Positions 26,852 to 34,320 of a DNA stretch of 64,000 nucleotides are shown here, in pieces. A model generated the notes under the pieces. The model had not been told where the DNA came from. It worked only from the letters and a program-made list of their open reading frames with translations, and did no database searches. Source of the DNA: Saprospiraceae bacterium (GTDB lineage: Bacteria; Bacteroidota; Bacteroidia; Chitinophagales; Saprospiraceae). A program made the position numbers and the translations under genes. The stretch lies in NCBI GenBank assembly GCA_016713025.1, contig JADJPZ010000002.1:1-64000 (forward strand), given 5' to 3'. Position 1 is the stretch's first letter. Each line of letters starts with the position of its first letter.

Positions 26852-29800
26852 TTATCCAACCGCCATCTTAGCTGAATCTTTCCAAAGATATGGTGGCATC
26901 GGCTCGTTCAGTTCCCATTTTATGCTCATGGGTTTTGAACCATAGTGTTCTGCAAGTTTACCTTCACCTATGAAAACATAAGACATGGTGTTGCCGAATT
27001 CATCAGTATTTTGTTCCCGAACAAATAGAAGGATCTTTCTACCTATTTCATCATGGTGAATGTAATCTAATCCTCTCCCACGATCACTCCTTACAGCATT
27101 GTGAGATTGCCAGTGAAATAATGTGTCGCTTATTGCAAAATCTTCATAAAGTGTAGTAGGAGAAAAGTCTTTTTCAGATTTATTCAGTGTTATAAACAAA
27201 ATATCTGTATTCTTATCTTTTATAATAGCATTACCTTCTCTATTGCTGGATTTTTTGTTAAAAGTACTATCTCCAAAAGCAGCAAGTATTTGATCTCGAG
27301 TATACCTACCGTGAACTTTTAATGGTTGTTTATATGGTAATAATATTTCCTTCTCTTCAAAATCAATTTTGTCACTGAGTAATTCAAGAACTTCAATAAT
27401 TTCTTGAATAAGAACTTTGTTTTTACCAATACTACTAATGCTACTTTCCAAAGAATCAAATCCTTCCGCATTTTGCCATACATCATAGTGAAGCATTAAA
27501 CACATTGACCTTTCAACTTCATCCAAACGGTCAATATCTATTTGAAAAGCTTGTTTGGCTAACTTAAGAATAAAACTAAAATATGAAAATGAACTGCATG
27601 ACAACCATTTATTATTAATCGTACCCAATATCTCTTTTTCATAACTATCAGAGAAATTTTCCAATTGTCCTGCTCGAGCACAAAGTCTAGACCAGCTATC
27701 TTTTTTATAGATTAACTGTAAAGGAATATTATTTAGCTTTACAAAATTCTTCAGGGTTAATGGCAAAGCTGTTTGTTCTTTAAAAAATCTAATTTTTGCA
27801 ATGAGTTGATTGATATTTAATCTTGTTGCTTTCTTGATATTGTCAAGAATATAATCTTTAGCTTTCTTCTCTAAAATAATACTACATCCCAATGGTAAAT
27901 GAGGAAACTCATCTTCTATCTCTTTTTGGATTGGTGTATTGGTTTTTCCAATTAATGCTCTAAACTTACCTTCAAAATTATATTCTGGTCGAGAATTGCC
28001 AACAAAATCTAAGACAGTCAAACAATCTTTTCCTTCAGCTAGTCGCAAGCCTCTTCCCAACTGCTGCAAGAAAACAGTTAAACTTTCTGTGGGCCTAAGA
28101 AACAATACAGTATCAATCTCTGGAATATCAACTCCTTCGTTAAAAATATCGACAACAAATAAATAATTGATTTCTTTATTTGTTAGCCTTTCCCTTATTT
28201 CCTTTCTCAACACACTTCTATTACTAACTAAATAGTCTGCCTTCAATCCAGCCAATAAAAATTTTTCAGCCATAAACTGTGCGTGCTCTTGAGTAATACA
28301 AAAACCCAAAGCCCTGACATCTTGATAATCCCTTAAATATTTATCAAGATTTTGAATGATCTCTCTAACTCTGTTATCACTTTTAGTATATACTTTAGAT
28401 AATTCACTTGGTACATACCTTCCATTTTTCCAATCAACATTGGTTAGGTCTATGCTATCAGTTACTCCAAAGTATTGAAAAGGGCATAATAATTTTCTAT
28501 TTAATGCCTCAGGAAGCCTTATTTCAGCTGCAATTGTGTTGCAAAAATCCGATAATATATCTTCACCATCCATTCTTTCAGGTGTAGCAGTTAAGCCTAA
28601 TAGGATTGTTGGCTCAAACTGATTTATTATCGGTCTGTAGCTTGATGCGGCAATATGATGTACTTCATCAATAACAATGTAATCATAAAAATTCGAGGTC
28701 AAATTTAGTTTTCCAAGTTGGTTATTAAGTGTCTGAACCGAGGCAAAAACATGGTCATATTTTTGCGGTTCAATGCCATCTACCCATAATTCACCAAAAT
28801 TATTATCTTTTAAAACTCCTTGGTAAGTTGCCTGTGCTTGTTGCAGTATCTCTTTTCTATGAGCTATAAAAAGTATTCTTGATCTGGTATTTGTACTTTT
28901 AAATCTCTTATAATCAAATGCAGAAATGACTGTTTTTCCCGTTCCTGTAGCTGCAACTACCAAATTTTTATGGCGATTGTGCACAGTTCTTTCTACTTCT
29001 AATTTTTCTAATATTTCTTCTTGAAATGGGAATGGTTTTAAATCAAAATAAGTATTAATTCCTTGATTATTAATTGAACCTCTTTTTAGCGCACTTTTTA
29101 ATTTTTCGTGATGTCTATCTAAATTATAGGACTCAAATTCTTTATCCTGCCAATATGTGTCAAATGTCTTCTTAAACTTATCTATAATATGGCTAATTTC
29201 TTTAGTTGTAATTTTCATATTCCATTCTAATCCGCTAGTAAGTGCAGATCGAGAAATATTTGAAGATCCAATATATCCTGTGTGATAGCCTGTATTCCTG
29301 TGGAATAAATATGCTTTTGCATGCAATCGCTCATTTTCAGTATTATAGGAAACCTTTATTTCTGTGTTCTTTAAGGTTGAAAGATATTCAACTGCTTTTA
29401 GGTCAGTTGCTCCCATATATGAAGTTGTAATGATGTTCAATTTTCCACCATTTTCTGTGAACTCAAACAGTTCTTTTTCAAATATTCTTATACCTGTCCA
29501 CTTAATAAATGAAACCAAAAAATAAATATTATCTGCAGATAGGATTTCCTTTTTCAATTCACTTTCTAAAGAAATACCAGCATTACTTCCAGTAAATAAT
29601 TCACTGTGAGACAATCTAGTGTATGGTGTTATTTCTTTTATGTGTTTGTCAAAATCACCAAACCTTGAATCAACCTTATTAAAGATGGCAGTTAATATTT
29701 TACCTTCAGTATCGATAATATCATCATTAAAATCGGCATTGTTGAGTTCATCCCTTAATAAAAAGATGATTTTATTGGAAAGTTCTATTTGCTTTTCCAC

Positions 29801-29986
29801 AGTTTCTTCACCAGAATAAATACCAAGGCCAATTTTAATAACATCAGCCAAATATTGAGTTAGAATTTTTGCTGCTTCTGATTTATCCAGAATCGTATTC
29901 TTTATATAAAAATGATTCTTATCAAGTTCATTTAATCTTGATATTACTAACTTATTAATCAATTGCTCATATAGCCCTTCTATCAT
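26852..29986 (-). CDS. PLD-domain DEAD/DEAH helicase with DUF3427
   Basis: 1044 residues. Residues 120-260 form a phospholipase D-like nuclease domain with H222-A-K224 (RLHAKAYLFHR) and GSSNIS. Residues 310-650 are a superfamily 2 helicase: Walker A AATGTGKT (345-352), motif II DEVHH (440-444), LGLTATPER, and motif VI QLGRGLR. Residues 690-1044 contain the DUF3427 region, ending with FHWQSHNAVRSDRGRG, FIGEGKLAEHYGSKPM. Start ATG 29986 overlaps the upstream NUDIX gene by 20 bp, so the two are translationally coupled. Nuclease plus helicase plus unknown module is the style of restriction/defence proteins; direct proof of a defence role is absent. Convergent with the acyl-CoA oxidase gene. Confidence 0.88.
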   Translation of the reverse strand: MIEGLYEQLINKLVISRLNELDKNHFYIKNTILDKSEAAKILTQYLADVIKIGLGIYSGEETVEKQIELSNKIIFLLRDELNNADFNDDIIDTEGKILTAIFNKVDSRFGDFDKHIKEITPYTRLSHSELFTGSNAGISLESELKKEILSADNIYFLVSFIKWTGIRIFEKELFEFTENGGKLNIITTSYMGATDLKAVEYLSTLKNTEIKVSYNTENERLHAKAYLFHRNTGYHTGYIGSSNISRSALTSGLEWNMKITTKEISHIIDKFKKTFDTYWQDKEFESYNLDRHHEKLKSALKRGSINNQGINTYFDLKPFPFQEEILEKLEVERTVHNRHKNLVVAATGTGKTVISAFDYKRFKSTNTRSRILFIAHRKEILQQAQATYQGVLKDNNFGELWVDGIEPQKYDHVFASVQTLNNQLGKLNLTSNFYDYIVIDEVHHIAASSYRPIINQFEPTILLGLTATPERMDGEDILSDFCNTIAAEIRLPEALNRKLLCPFQYFGVTDSIDLTNVDWKNGRYVPSELSKVYTKSDNRVREIIQNLDKYLRDYQDVRALGFCITQEHAQFMAEKFLLAGLKADYLVSNRSVLRKEIRERLTNKEINYLFVVDIFNEGVDIPEIDTVLFLRPTESLTVFLQQLGRGLRLAEGKDCLTVLDFVGNSRPEYNFEGKFRALIGKTNTPIQKEIEDEFPHLPLGCSIILEKKAKDYILDNIKKATRLNINQLIAKIRFFKEQTALPLTLKNFVKLNNIPLQLIYKKDSWSRLCARAGQLENFSDSYEKEILGTINNKWLSCSSFSYFSFILKLAKQAFQIDIDRLDEVERSMCLMLHYDVWQNAEGFDSLESSISSIGKNKVLIQEIIEVLELLSDKIDFEEKEILLPYKQPLKVHGRYTRDQILAAFGDSTFNKKSSNREGNAIIKDKNTDILFITLNKSEKDFSPTTLYEDFAISDTLFHWQSHNAVRSDRGRGLDYIHHDEIGRKILLFVREQNTDEFGNTMSYVFIGEGKLAEHYGSKPMSIKWELNEPMPPYLWKDSAKMAVG

Positions 29987-30377
29987 AGTTTGTTTTTAGG
30001 TTTATAATTTCTTTTACAATCGGTACATCTGCTGGTGCCCAATCCAACAATAAAAGTTGGGAATATAGAAGCCATTGAAATTCTTTATGTTCATTTAGAA
30101 TTATTTCATCTCCAAGATACTTACAAAGATATGGAATTAAAACAATCTCAAAAGTCCCGTAGTCATAGTAGCTTATTGATAATTTTTGCATAATTTCAGT
30201 GGATATACCTAACTCTTCCTTTAATTCTCTATGTAAACAAAGTTCTGCTGTTTCATTCTCTTCAATTTTCCCGCCGGGGAATTCCCATTTAAGGGGCAAT
30301 GACATTTTTTCACTTCTTTGCACACAAAGCACTCTATTGTCGCTGAAAATCACACCACAAACCACTTCAACCACCAT
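29967..30377 (-). CDS. NUDIX hydrolase (MutT/CTP-pyrophosphohydrolase-like)
   Basis: 136 residues. The complete Nudix box is present: GGKIEENETAELCLHRELKE followed by ELGIS (G-x5-E-x7-REL-x-EELG). Opens with VVEVVCGVIFSDNRVLCVQR, as in MutT-type (deoxy)nucleoside triphosphate pyrophosphohydrolases. Overlaps the helicase gene by 20 bp downstream and the zinc-ribbon gene by 11 bp upstream, so one operon. Pairing with the helicase suggests either sanitation of a modified nucleotide or removal of a nucleotide signal in a defence setting (inference). Confidence 0.92.
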   Translation of the reverse strand: MVVEVVCGVIFSDNRVLCVQRSEKMSLPLKWEFPGGKIEENETAELCLHRELKEELGISTEIMQKLSISYYDYGTFEIVLIPYLCKYLGDEIILNEHKEFQWLLYSQLLLLDWAPADVPIVKEIINLKTNYDRRAI

Positions 30378-30732
30378 GATCTATAACTTCAAGATGTTCC
30401 ACTCCATAATCTGAAAATATTTCATCAAGCAACGATTTTTTAAAGTCACTTGAGCCCAGTAAAATAGTTGAAAACACTTCAATCCTATCATCCACACTTA
30501 AGATATTGAGACAATCAGTATCTCTAAAGAATGCCATAAAATCATCCCTCGTCATTTTTGTAATATTGTATTCTGTTGAGAATTCAAATGTACAATTTTT
30601 TCCTATACATCGATGAATTTGGATTACTTTCGTCAATAATTTCAATTCTAACAGTATTTCAGTCCTTATTCAACATTTTGGGCAAGTGGTATGTTGGTCC
30701 GATAAATCATAAACCTGATGAAAGTTGATCAT
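30367..30732 (-). pseudogene. Zinc-ribbon protein with in-frame TGA
   Basis: From ATG 30732 one frame of 121 codons reads MINFHQVYDLSDQHTTCPKC, then TGA (30672-30670), then IRTEILLELKLLTKVIQIHR and CIGKNCTFEF to the stop at 30367. CPKC and CIGKNC together make a zinc-ribbon of four cysteines that spans the TGA. A single GGA-to-TGA change would explain it (CPKCG is the usual sequence). A restart at TTG 30645 could make a 92-residue protein lacking the first cysteine pair. It is the first gene of the NUDIX-helicase operon; I do not recognise the rest of the protein. Confidence 0.6.
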
Positions 30733-30815
30733 TTTTTTCACACAAAGGTATATAGAAGTCATTTTGCAAACAACAGACTATAAGTCACAATGCGCTCTCA
30801 TTAACCCTGATCACC

Positions 30816-30947
30816 TTACATCCAATTTAGCCGATATCGGTATCCCTAAGAAAACAAAAACTTCCTCACCAACATCTCCGGTTGGGTATTTTTGCCTTTG
30901 ATGCGGCTAATGTTGTAGGAGCGGGTAGTCGGATCGTGGACGTCCAT
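30816..30947 (-). pseudogene. vsr: vsr (very short patch repair endonuclease) N-terminal relic
   Basis: From ATG 30947 the minus strand reads MDVHDPTTRSYNISRIKGKN then TQPEMLVRKFLFS, a TAG stop (30848-30846) and GYRYRLN. This is the unmistakable start of Vsr endonucleases (MS..RS.NMS.I...T.PE..VR..L...GFRYR). Everything after residue 40, including the catalytic part, is gone. Vsr genes travel with cytosine methyltransferases, so a restriction-modification module was probably here next to the NUDIX-helicase genes. Confidence 0.8.
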
Positions 30948-31052
30948 TATTGATATCTGTTTGTGTCTTTGTCTAACTGTCTATTGGGTTGGATTGTTTG
31001 ATGCACTTCAATATGCGTTGCTGACGACTGGGGTTGAATTGTCTAAAACTGT

Positions 31053-31139
31053 ATTTTCCACTATAACGGCCATTATTGACTAAATTGGCCACTTATTTTC
31101 CACTATAACTACTTATTAGGCATTTAATTTCCATTATAA
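31053..31139. repeat. Direct repeat block downstream of Fic gene
   Basis: Three copies of ATTTTCCACTATAA-type boxes at 31053, 31095 and 31126 (steps 42 and 31 bp). The block matches 32603-32688 in sequence and spacing, including CACTTATTTTCCA and TATAACTACTT between boxes. Confidence 0.75.
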
Positions 31140-31147
31140 AAGTTTTT

Positions 31148-32611
31148 TCAGAAAATCAAACGTGACTCATCCTGATTTTTAAAGGCATTACATTCTCTGA
31201 GTTTTGATTCCATTGCATCTATATCTTCCCCATAAATACTATAACTAAAGTTGTGGATGCGGCTCATCATTTTTGTATAAGGTAAGGTATCTCTCTGACG
31301 AGTGAGGCGCCTTAAAGCTCCCATATAGTCATCCCGATACACAGTAGGAATCATTATTTTTGAATGGCCTTTATGCATCAGTTCAGCATTCATCATGATC
31401 CTGGCTACCCTGCCATTTCCATCCAAAAATGGATGAACTTCGCTAATGACAAACATGATATACATGGCTTTAGCCAACGGATGTTCCAGATTTCTATAGT
31501 AATCAAAAGATTGGATCAATGTACCTTTTACAAGCGTATGGTCTACAAAGAATGTCTCGCCTGCTCTGTTGTTTTTATCTTTAAACGATCCGGGCAATTT
31601 GTCTGGTCTGCCTCCCATGATGATTGCATGACGATACATCATGATATCCAGAAGTTCTTGTGGTCTTTCGGGAACAATGCTCATTTCTACTATATCAGAT
31701 ACGATCTTATAAGTTCCTGTTATGTCGTGAGAATCACCACTTCTATTAGGTATGGGAATGCCTGTTTGAATTATTTGTTTTGCCTCATCAATTTCAAAAA
31801 TGGTTCCTTCTATATAATTTGAAAAATAAGCTTCAAAAAACGCAAAATTTCTGATAGCTTGTTTCGATACATTTTGGTCTCTCAGATCCGGGAATGTCAA
31901 TTGTTGCAATGCAGAGAAAAGGATATGAAACAAATTAATCCTATCAGGATCATAAGGCAGCCCTTTTGCTCTTGCCACAGATTGTGGTGATGTAAGAATT
32001 TTCGATGGTTTTGTGCCTAATATTGAGCTGATGATTTTGCTTAGCTTTTGAAATTCAACTTCCATATCTGTAGCTGCAGCAATTGTTTTGGCTTTATCTC
32101 GTATTTCGTTTAAGGCCACATCTCCTTTTATCCTAATAATTTCTTCCAGTTTTTCCTCTATGGTTGGCAGCGGAAGTGTTTTGGAATCAGGTCCTGTTTG
32201 TCTTGAAACTTGTAAGTTTTCGAGTAGAGCACGTTCGAGTTGGGATACATAAAGACCTTCTGTTAGCAAATTGTCATTAGGCAAACGATCCTTACCTTCT
32301 AAAAATCTTATATTTACACCAGGTAGTTTTATAGCCTTTGTATAAGAGTAAGTAATAAAAATATTTCCTGTTGACGTTGGTTTAAATTCCAAAGCTGATC
32401 TATGACTTAAAAGGGCACCGGGGTATAATTTTCCAATAATTTGCCAGATATTTCTTTTAACTATTTCACTATCTTCTTCCTCAAAATTGGATGTATAGAT
32501 CCTGGGAGCTACTTTTCGTATTTTCCCCTTTTTCATAAGGTTTGAAATCCACTTACTGTTTTGTTCAGGAAAAATTACTTCCGGAAGTTTCAACAATCTT
32601 TTATTTTCCAT
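31148..32611 (-). CDS. AbiEi-like N-domain fused to Fic-family AMP transferase
   Basis: 487 residues. Residues 1-140 resemble AbiEi-type antitoxin/regulator proteins: a winged-helix start (LPEVIFPEQNSKWISNLMKK, GKIRKVAPRIYTSN) and LYPGALLSHRSALEF, GLYVSQLERALLENL. Residues 200-440 are a Fic domain: an inhibitory-type helix motif region near FFEAYFSNYIEGT (the S/T-x-x-x-E-G-N-like signature is replaced by IEGT), and the catalytic HPFLDGNGRVARI. Fic proteins move AMP from ATP to target proteins. Combination of a DNA-binding antitoxin-like part with a Fic toxin-like part in one chain suggests self-regulation. The start codon itself lies in the repeat box TTATAATGGAAAATAA, copies of which occur twice more upstream and three times downstream. 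Confidence 0.85.
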   Translation of the reverse strand: MENKRLLKLPEVIFPEQNSKWISNLMKKGKIRKVAPRIYTSNFEEEDSEIVKRNIWQIIGKLYPGALLSHRSALEFKPTSTGNIFITYSYTKAIKLPGVNIRFLEGKDRLPNDNLLTEGLYVSQLERALLENLQVSRQTGPDSKTLPLPTIEEKLEEIIRIKGDVALNEIRDKAKTIAAATDMEVEFQKLSKIISSILGTKPSKILTSPQSVARAKGLPYDPDRINLFHILFSALQQLTFPDLRDQNVSKQAIRNFAFFEAYFSNYIEGTIFEIDEAKQIIQTGIPIPNRSGDSHDITGTYKIVSDIVEMSIVPERPQELLDIMMYRHAIIMGGRPDKLPGSFKDKNNRAGETFFVDHTLVKGTLIQSFDYYRNLEHPLAKAMYIMFVISEVHPFLDGNGRVARIMMNAELMHKGHSKIMIPTVYRDDYMGALRRLTRQRDTLPYTKMMSRIHNFSYSIYGEDIDAMESKLRECNAFKNQDESRLIF

Positions 32612-32688
32612 TATAAACTAAATATGCACAAAAATAGTCACTTATTTTCCATTATAACTACTTTTTGGGCATTTATTTTCCACTATAG
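32603..32688. repeat. Direct repeat block at and upstream of Fic start
   Basis: Three boxes ATTTTCCATTATAA/ATTTTCCACTATAG at 32603, 32644 and 32675 (steps 41 and 31 bp). The first contains the start codon of the Fic gene on the minus strand. Same spacing as the downstream block at 31053-31139. Confidence 0.75.
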
Positions 32689-32743
32689 CTTACTTGTTGT
32701 GTTGGATATTGCCAAATGCGCCATGGCGTTGTATACCATATTC

Positions 32744-33631
32744 TCAACCTTTCAGCCGAAACTTAATGGGCAAGGTAAATAAAACCCGTACAGGTTTACC
32801 CCTCTGAATGCCGGGATTCCAGACAGGCATATTATGAAGTAGTCTTATAATTTCATTTTTAATGTCCTGGCAGAGGCCTCTTTTTATATATATATCAGCG
32901 ATACTTCCATCTTTATCTATGACAAAACTAGCTATTGCTGATCCCTGTACGCCATATTCCCTCGCCATACGAGGATACTTAAGGTTTTTGTAAATATAAT
33001 TCAGCAGAGCTAAATTTGAGCATTCTTGTCTTTCCTTACGATCATCTGAAGTACATGAAGCTAACATTGGCATGATTTCACTTTCGGATAATTCTCTTTT
33101 TTCTTCCAATTGAGAAAAAATAGTATCGGCTCTGTAGATGCCTTCATTGTATATTCGACCCAGAGAATCGTACTTAATGAATGCACCATCTCTTATTCCA
33201 TTTTTGTAGTTATAGACAGATGTCAACTGACCTTTCTGGTTACTTTCTTTCCACTCACCTTCCATTTTCCCATTTACGTAATTTCCCCTTCCTGATGTAT
33301 GTTTATACCATTCACCTGTCTCTTTTCCATTTTCGAACTGTCCTTCGGCCATGAGCGTGCCGTCATCCCACCATTCCTGATATAGTCCAACTTTATATTT
33401 TTTATCAGGTGATACAGAAAATTTTACTGTCATTTGATTTGTCTCAGGAAAAAACTGTCTGAAAACGAAACTTCCATCTGGCTTTTTGGAAAGTACGGTG
33501 TGGTATTCTGAAGATACTTCTTTTTCATCCTTATCCAAAAATTGAACATATTTACCTTTGAACTGTGGGAATGGAATATGACATCCCTGAATCATTATTA
33601 TGGAAAATAAGCAAATTATTAATTTTTTCAT
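32744..33631 (-). CDS. Lipoprotein with MORN-like repeats and C-terminal TonB domain
   Basis: 295 residues. Lipobox MIQGC at about residues 13-17. Residues 80-175 contain four MORN/YwqK-type repeats (GLYQEWWDDGTLMAEGQFEN, GKETGEWYKH, GKMEGEWKESNQKGQL, GIRDGAFIKYDSLGRI). Residues 205-295 are a TonB C-terminal domain (LKYPRMAREYGVQGSAIASF, GLCQDIKNEIIRLLHNMPVW). TonB domains normally touch outer-membrane receptors, but here the anchor is a lipid and not a membrane helix. Role unknown; stand-alone gene. Confidence 0.85.
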   Translation of the reverse strand: MKKLIICLFSIIMIQGCHIPFPQFKGKYVQFLDKDEKEVSSEYHTVLSKKPDGSFVFRQFFPETNQMTVKFSVSPDKKYKVGLYQEWWDDGTLMAEGQFENGKETGEWYKHTSGRGNYVNGKMEGEWKESNQKGQLTSVYNYKNGIRDGAFIKYDSLGRIYNEGIYRADTIFSQLEEKRELSESEIMPMLASCTSDDRKERQECSNLALLNYIYKNLKYPRMAREYGVQGSAIASFVIDKDGSIADIYIKRGLCQDIKNEIIRLLHNMPVWNPGIQRGKPVRVLFTLPIKFRLKG

Positions 33632-33734
33632 TTGGTTATATTGAATTTTACTTTATTGTACAAACAGTCAAATATAAAAAAATATTTAATGTTGTGCCAT
33701 TTTTTAGCTCCGTTTGCATGCAAAGAACATTTTT

Positions 33735-33914
33735 TTACATCATTTCGCTCCTTTCATTGGTGACATCTTTTGGTGTTTGTTCGATCAGGATGTCGGGTGA
33801 GATGCCCACTCCTTCTATTGCTCATTTACCATTGGTGTCATAAAAACCGCATCGACGTGCTACCATACCATTAAAAGCTTCTTTGCCTTCGATGTGTATT
33901 TGCTTCACGATAAC
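33735..33914 (-). pseudogene. S41/tricorn-like peptidase C-terminal relic
   Basis: The minus strand reads HIEGKEAFNGMVARRCGFYD, TNGK, TGA, AIEGVGISPDILIEQTPKDV, TNERSEMM and a stop. FYD.xGKW.IEGVGISPDI is the usual end of tricorn-like S41 peptidases, with the expected Trp codon changed to TGA. No catalytic part remains. A shorter block with the same VGISPDILxE lies at 24372-24401. Confidence 0.6.
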
Positions 33915-34164
33915 CAACATTCATCTATCACTCAGGATGTCAAGGGCTGAAGTAAACGGACATTTACTTCTGAATTTATAGCCCATCTTCCTAAATCTTT
34001 AAAAGCTACAAAGTTAAGGAAGTTAAAAAGTAACTGCAAAATAAAAGTATTGTTATACTTTTGCTGAGGAGATACAATTATATATTTTAATAACAAATTA
34101 AATTAAAAAGCTTTGTTAAAGGAGATTTGAACTAAGATTTTACCAATAGGTAACTTATAGTAGA
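33915..34164. other. AT-rich intergenic DNA, nothing recognised
   Basis: No open frame with coding character and no clear repeat up to the fold-back element at 34165. Probably holds the promoter of the glycoside hydrolase gene. Confidence 0.5.
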
Positions 34165-34249
34165 CAGAAAATATTCTGCGAAAAAACCAATTCATAATGT
34201 ATTGTAAATTAAATAATTATGATTGTAAATTTTCGCAATCAATTTTCTG
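34165..34249. repeat. Fold-back (MITE-like) element, copy 2
   Basis: 85 bp with ends CAGAAAATATTCTGCGAAAA and, inverted, CAGAAAATTGATTGCGAAAA. These are the two ends of copy 1 (19336-19422) in swapped order, so the element is inverted here. An inner CATAAT/ATTATG hairpin is present. It lies upstream of the GH5 gene, and the apparent longer start of that gene at 34219 is inside this repeat. Confidence 0.7.
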
Positions 34250-34320
34250 TTTGGTATAAATCCTTCATTTACATCCATTTGACTTATCATATATATACTG
34301 TAACAAAGCCATTAAATATA

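Noticed and set aside
31053..32688. CRISPR-like repeats around the Fic gene
   Set aside because: Only three boxes per side, spacers of unequal length that are themselves similar between the two blocks.
34219..34320. Longer N-terminus for the GH5 protein starting at 34219
   Set aside because: It starts inside the fold-back repeat and would place the signal peptide internally; ATG 34321 is better.
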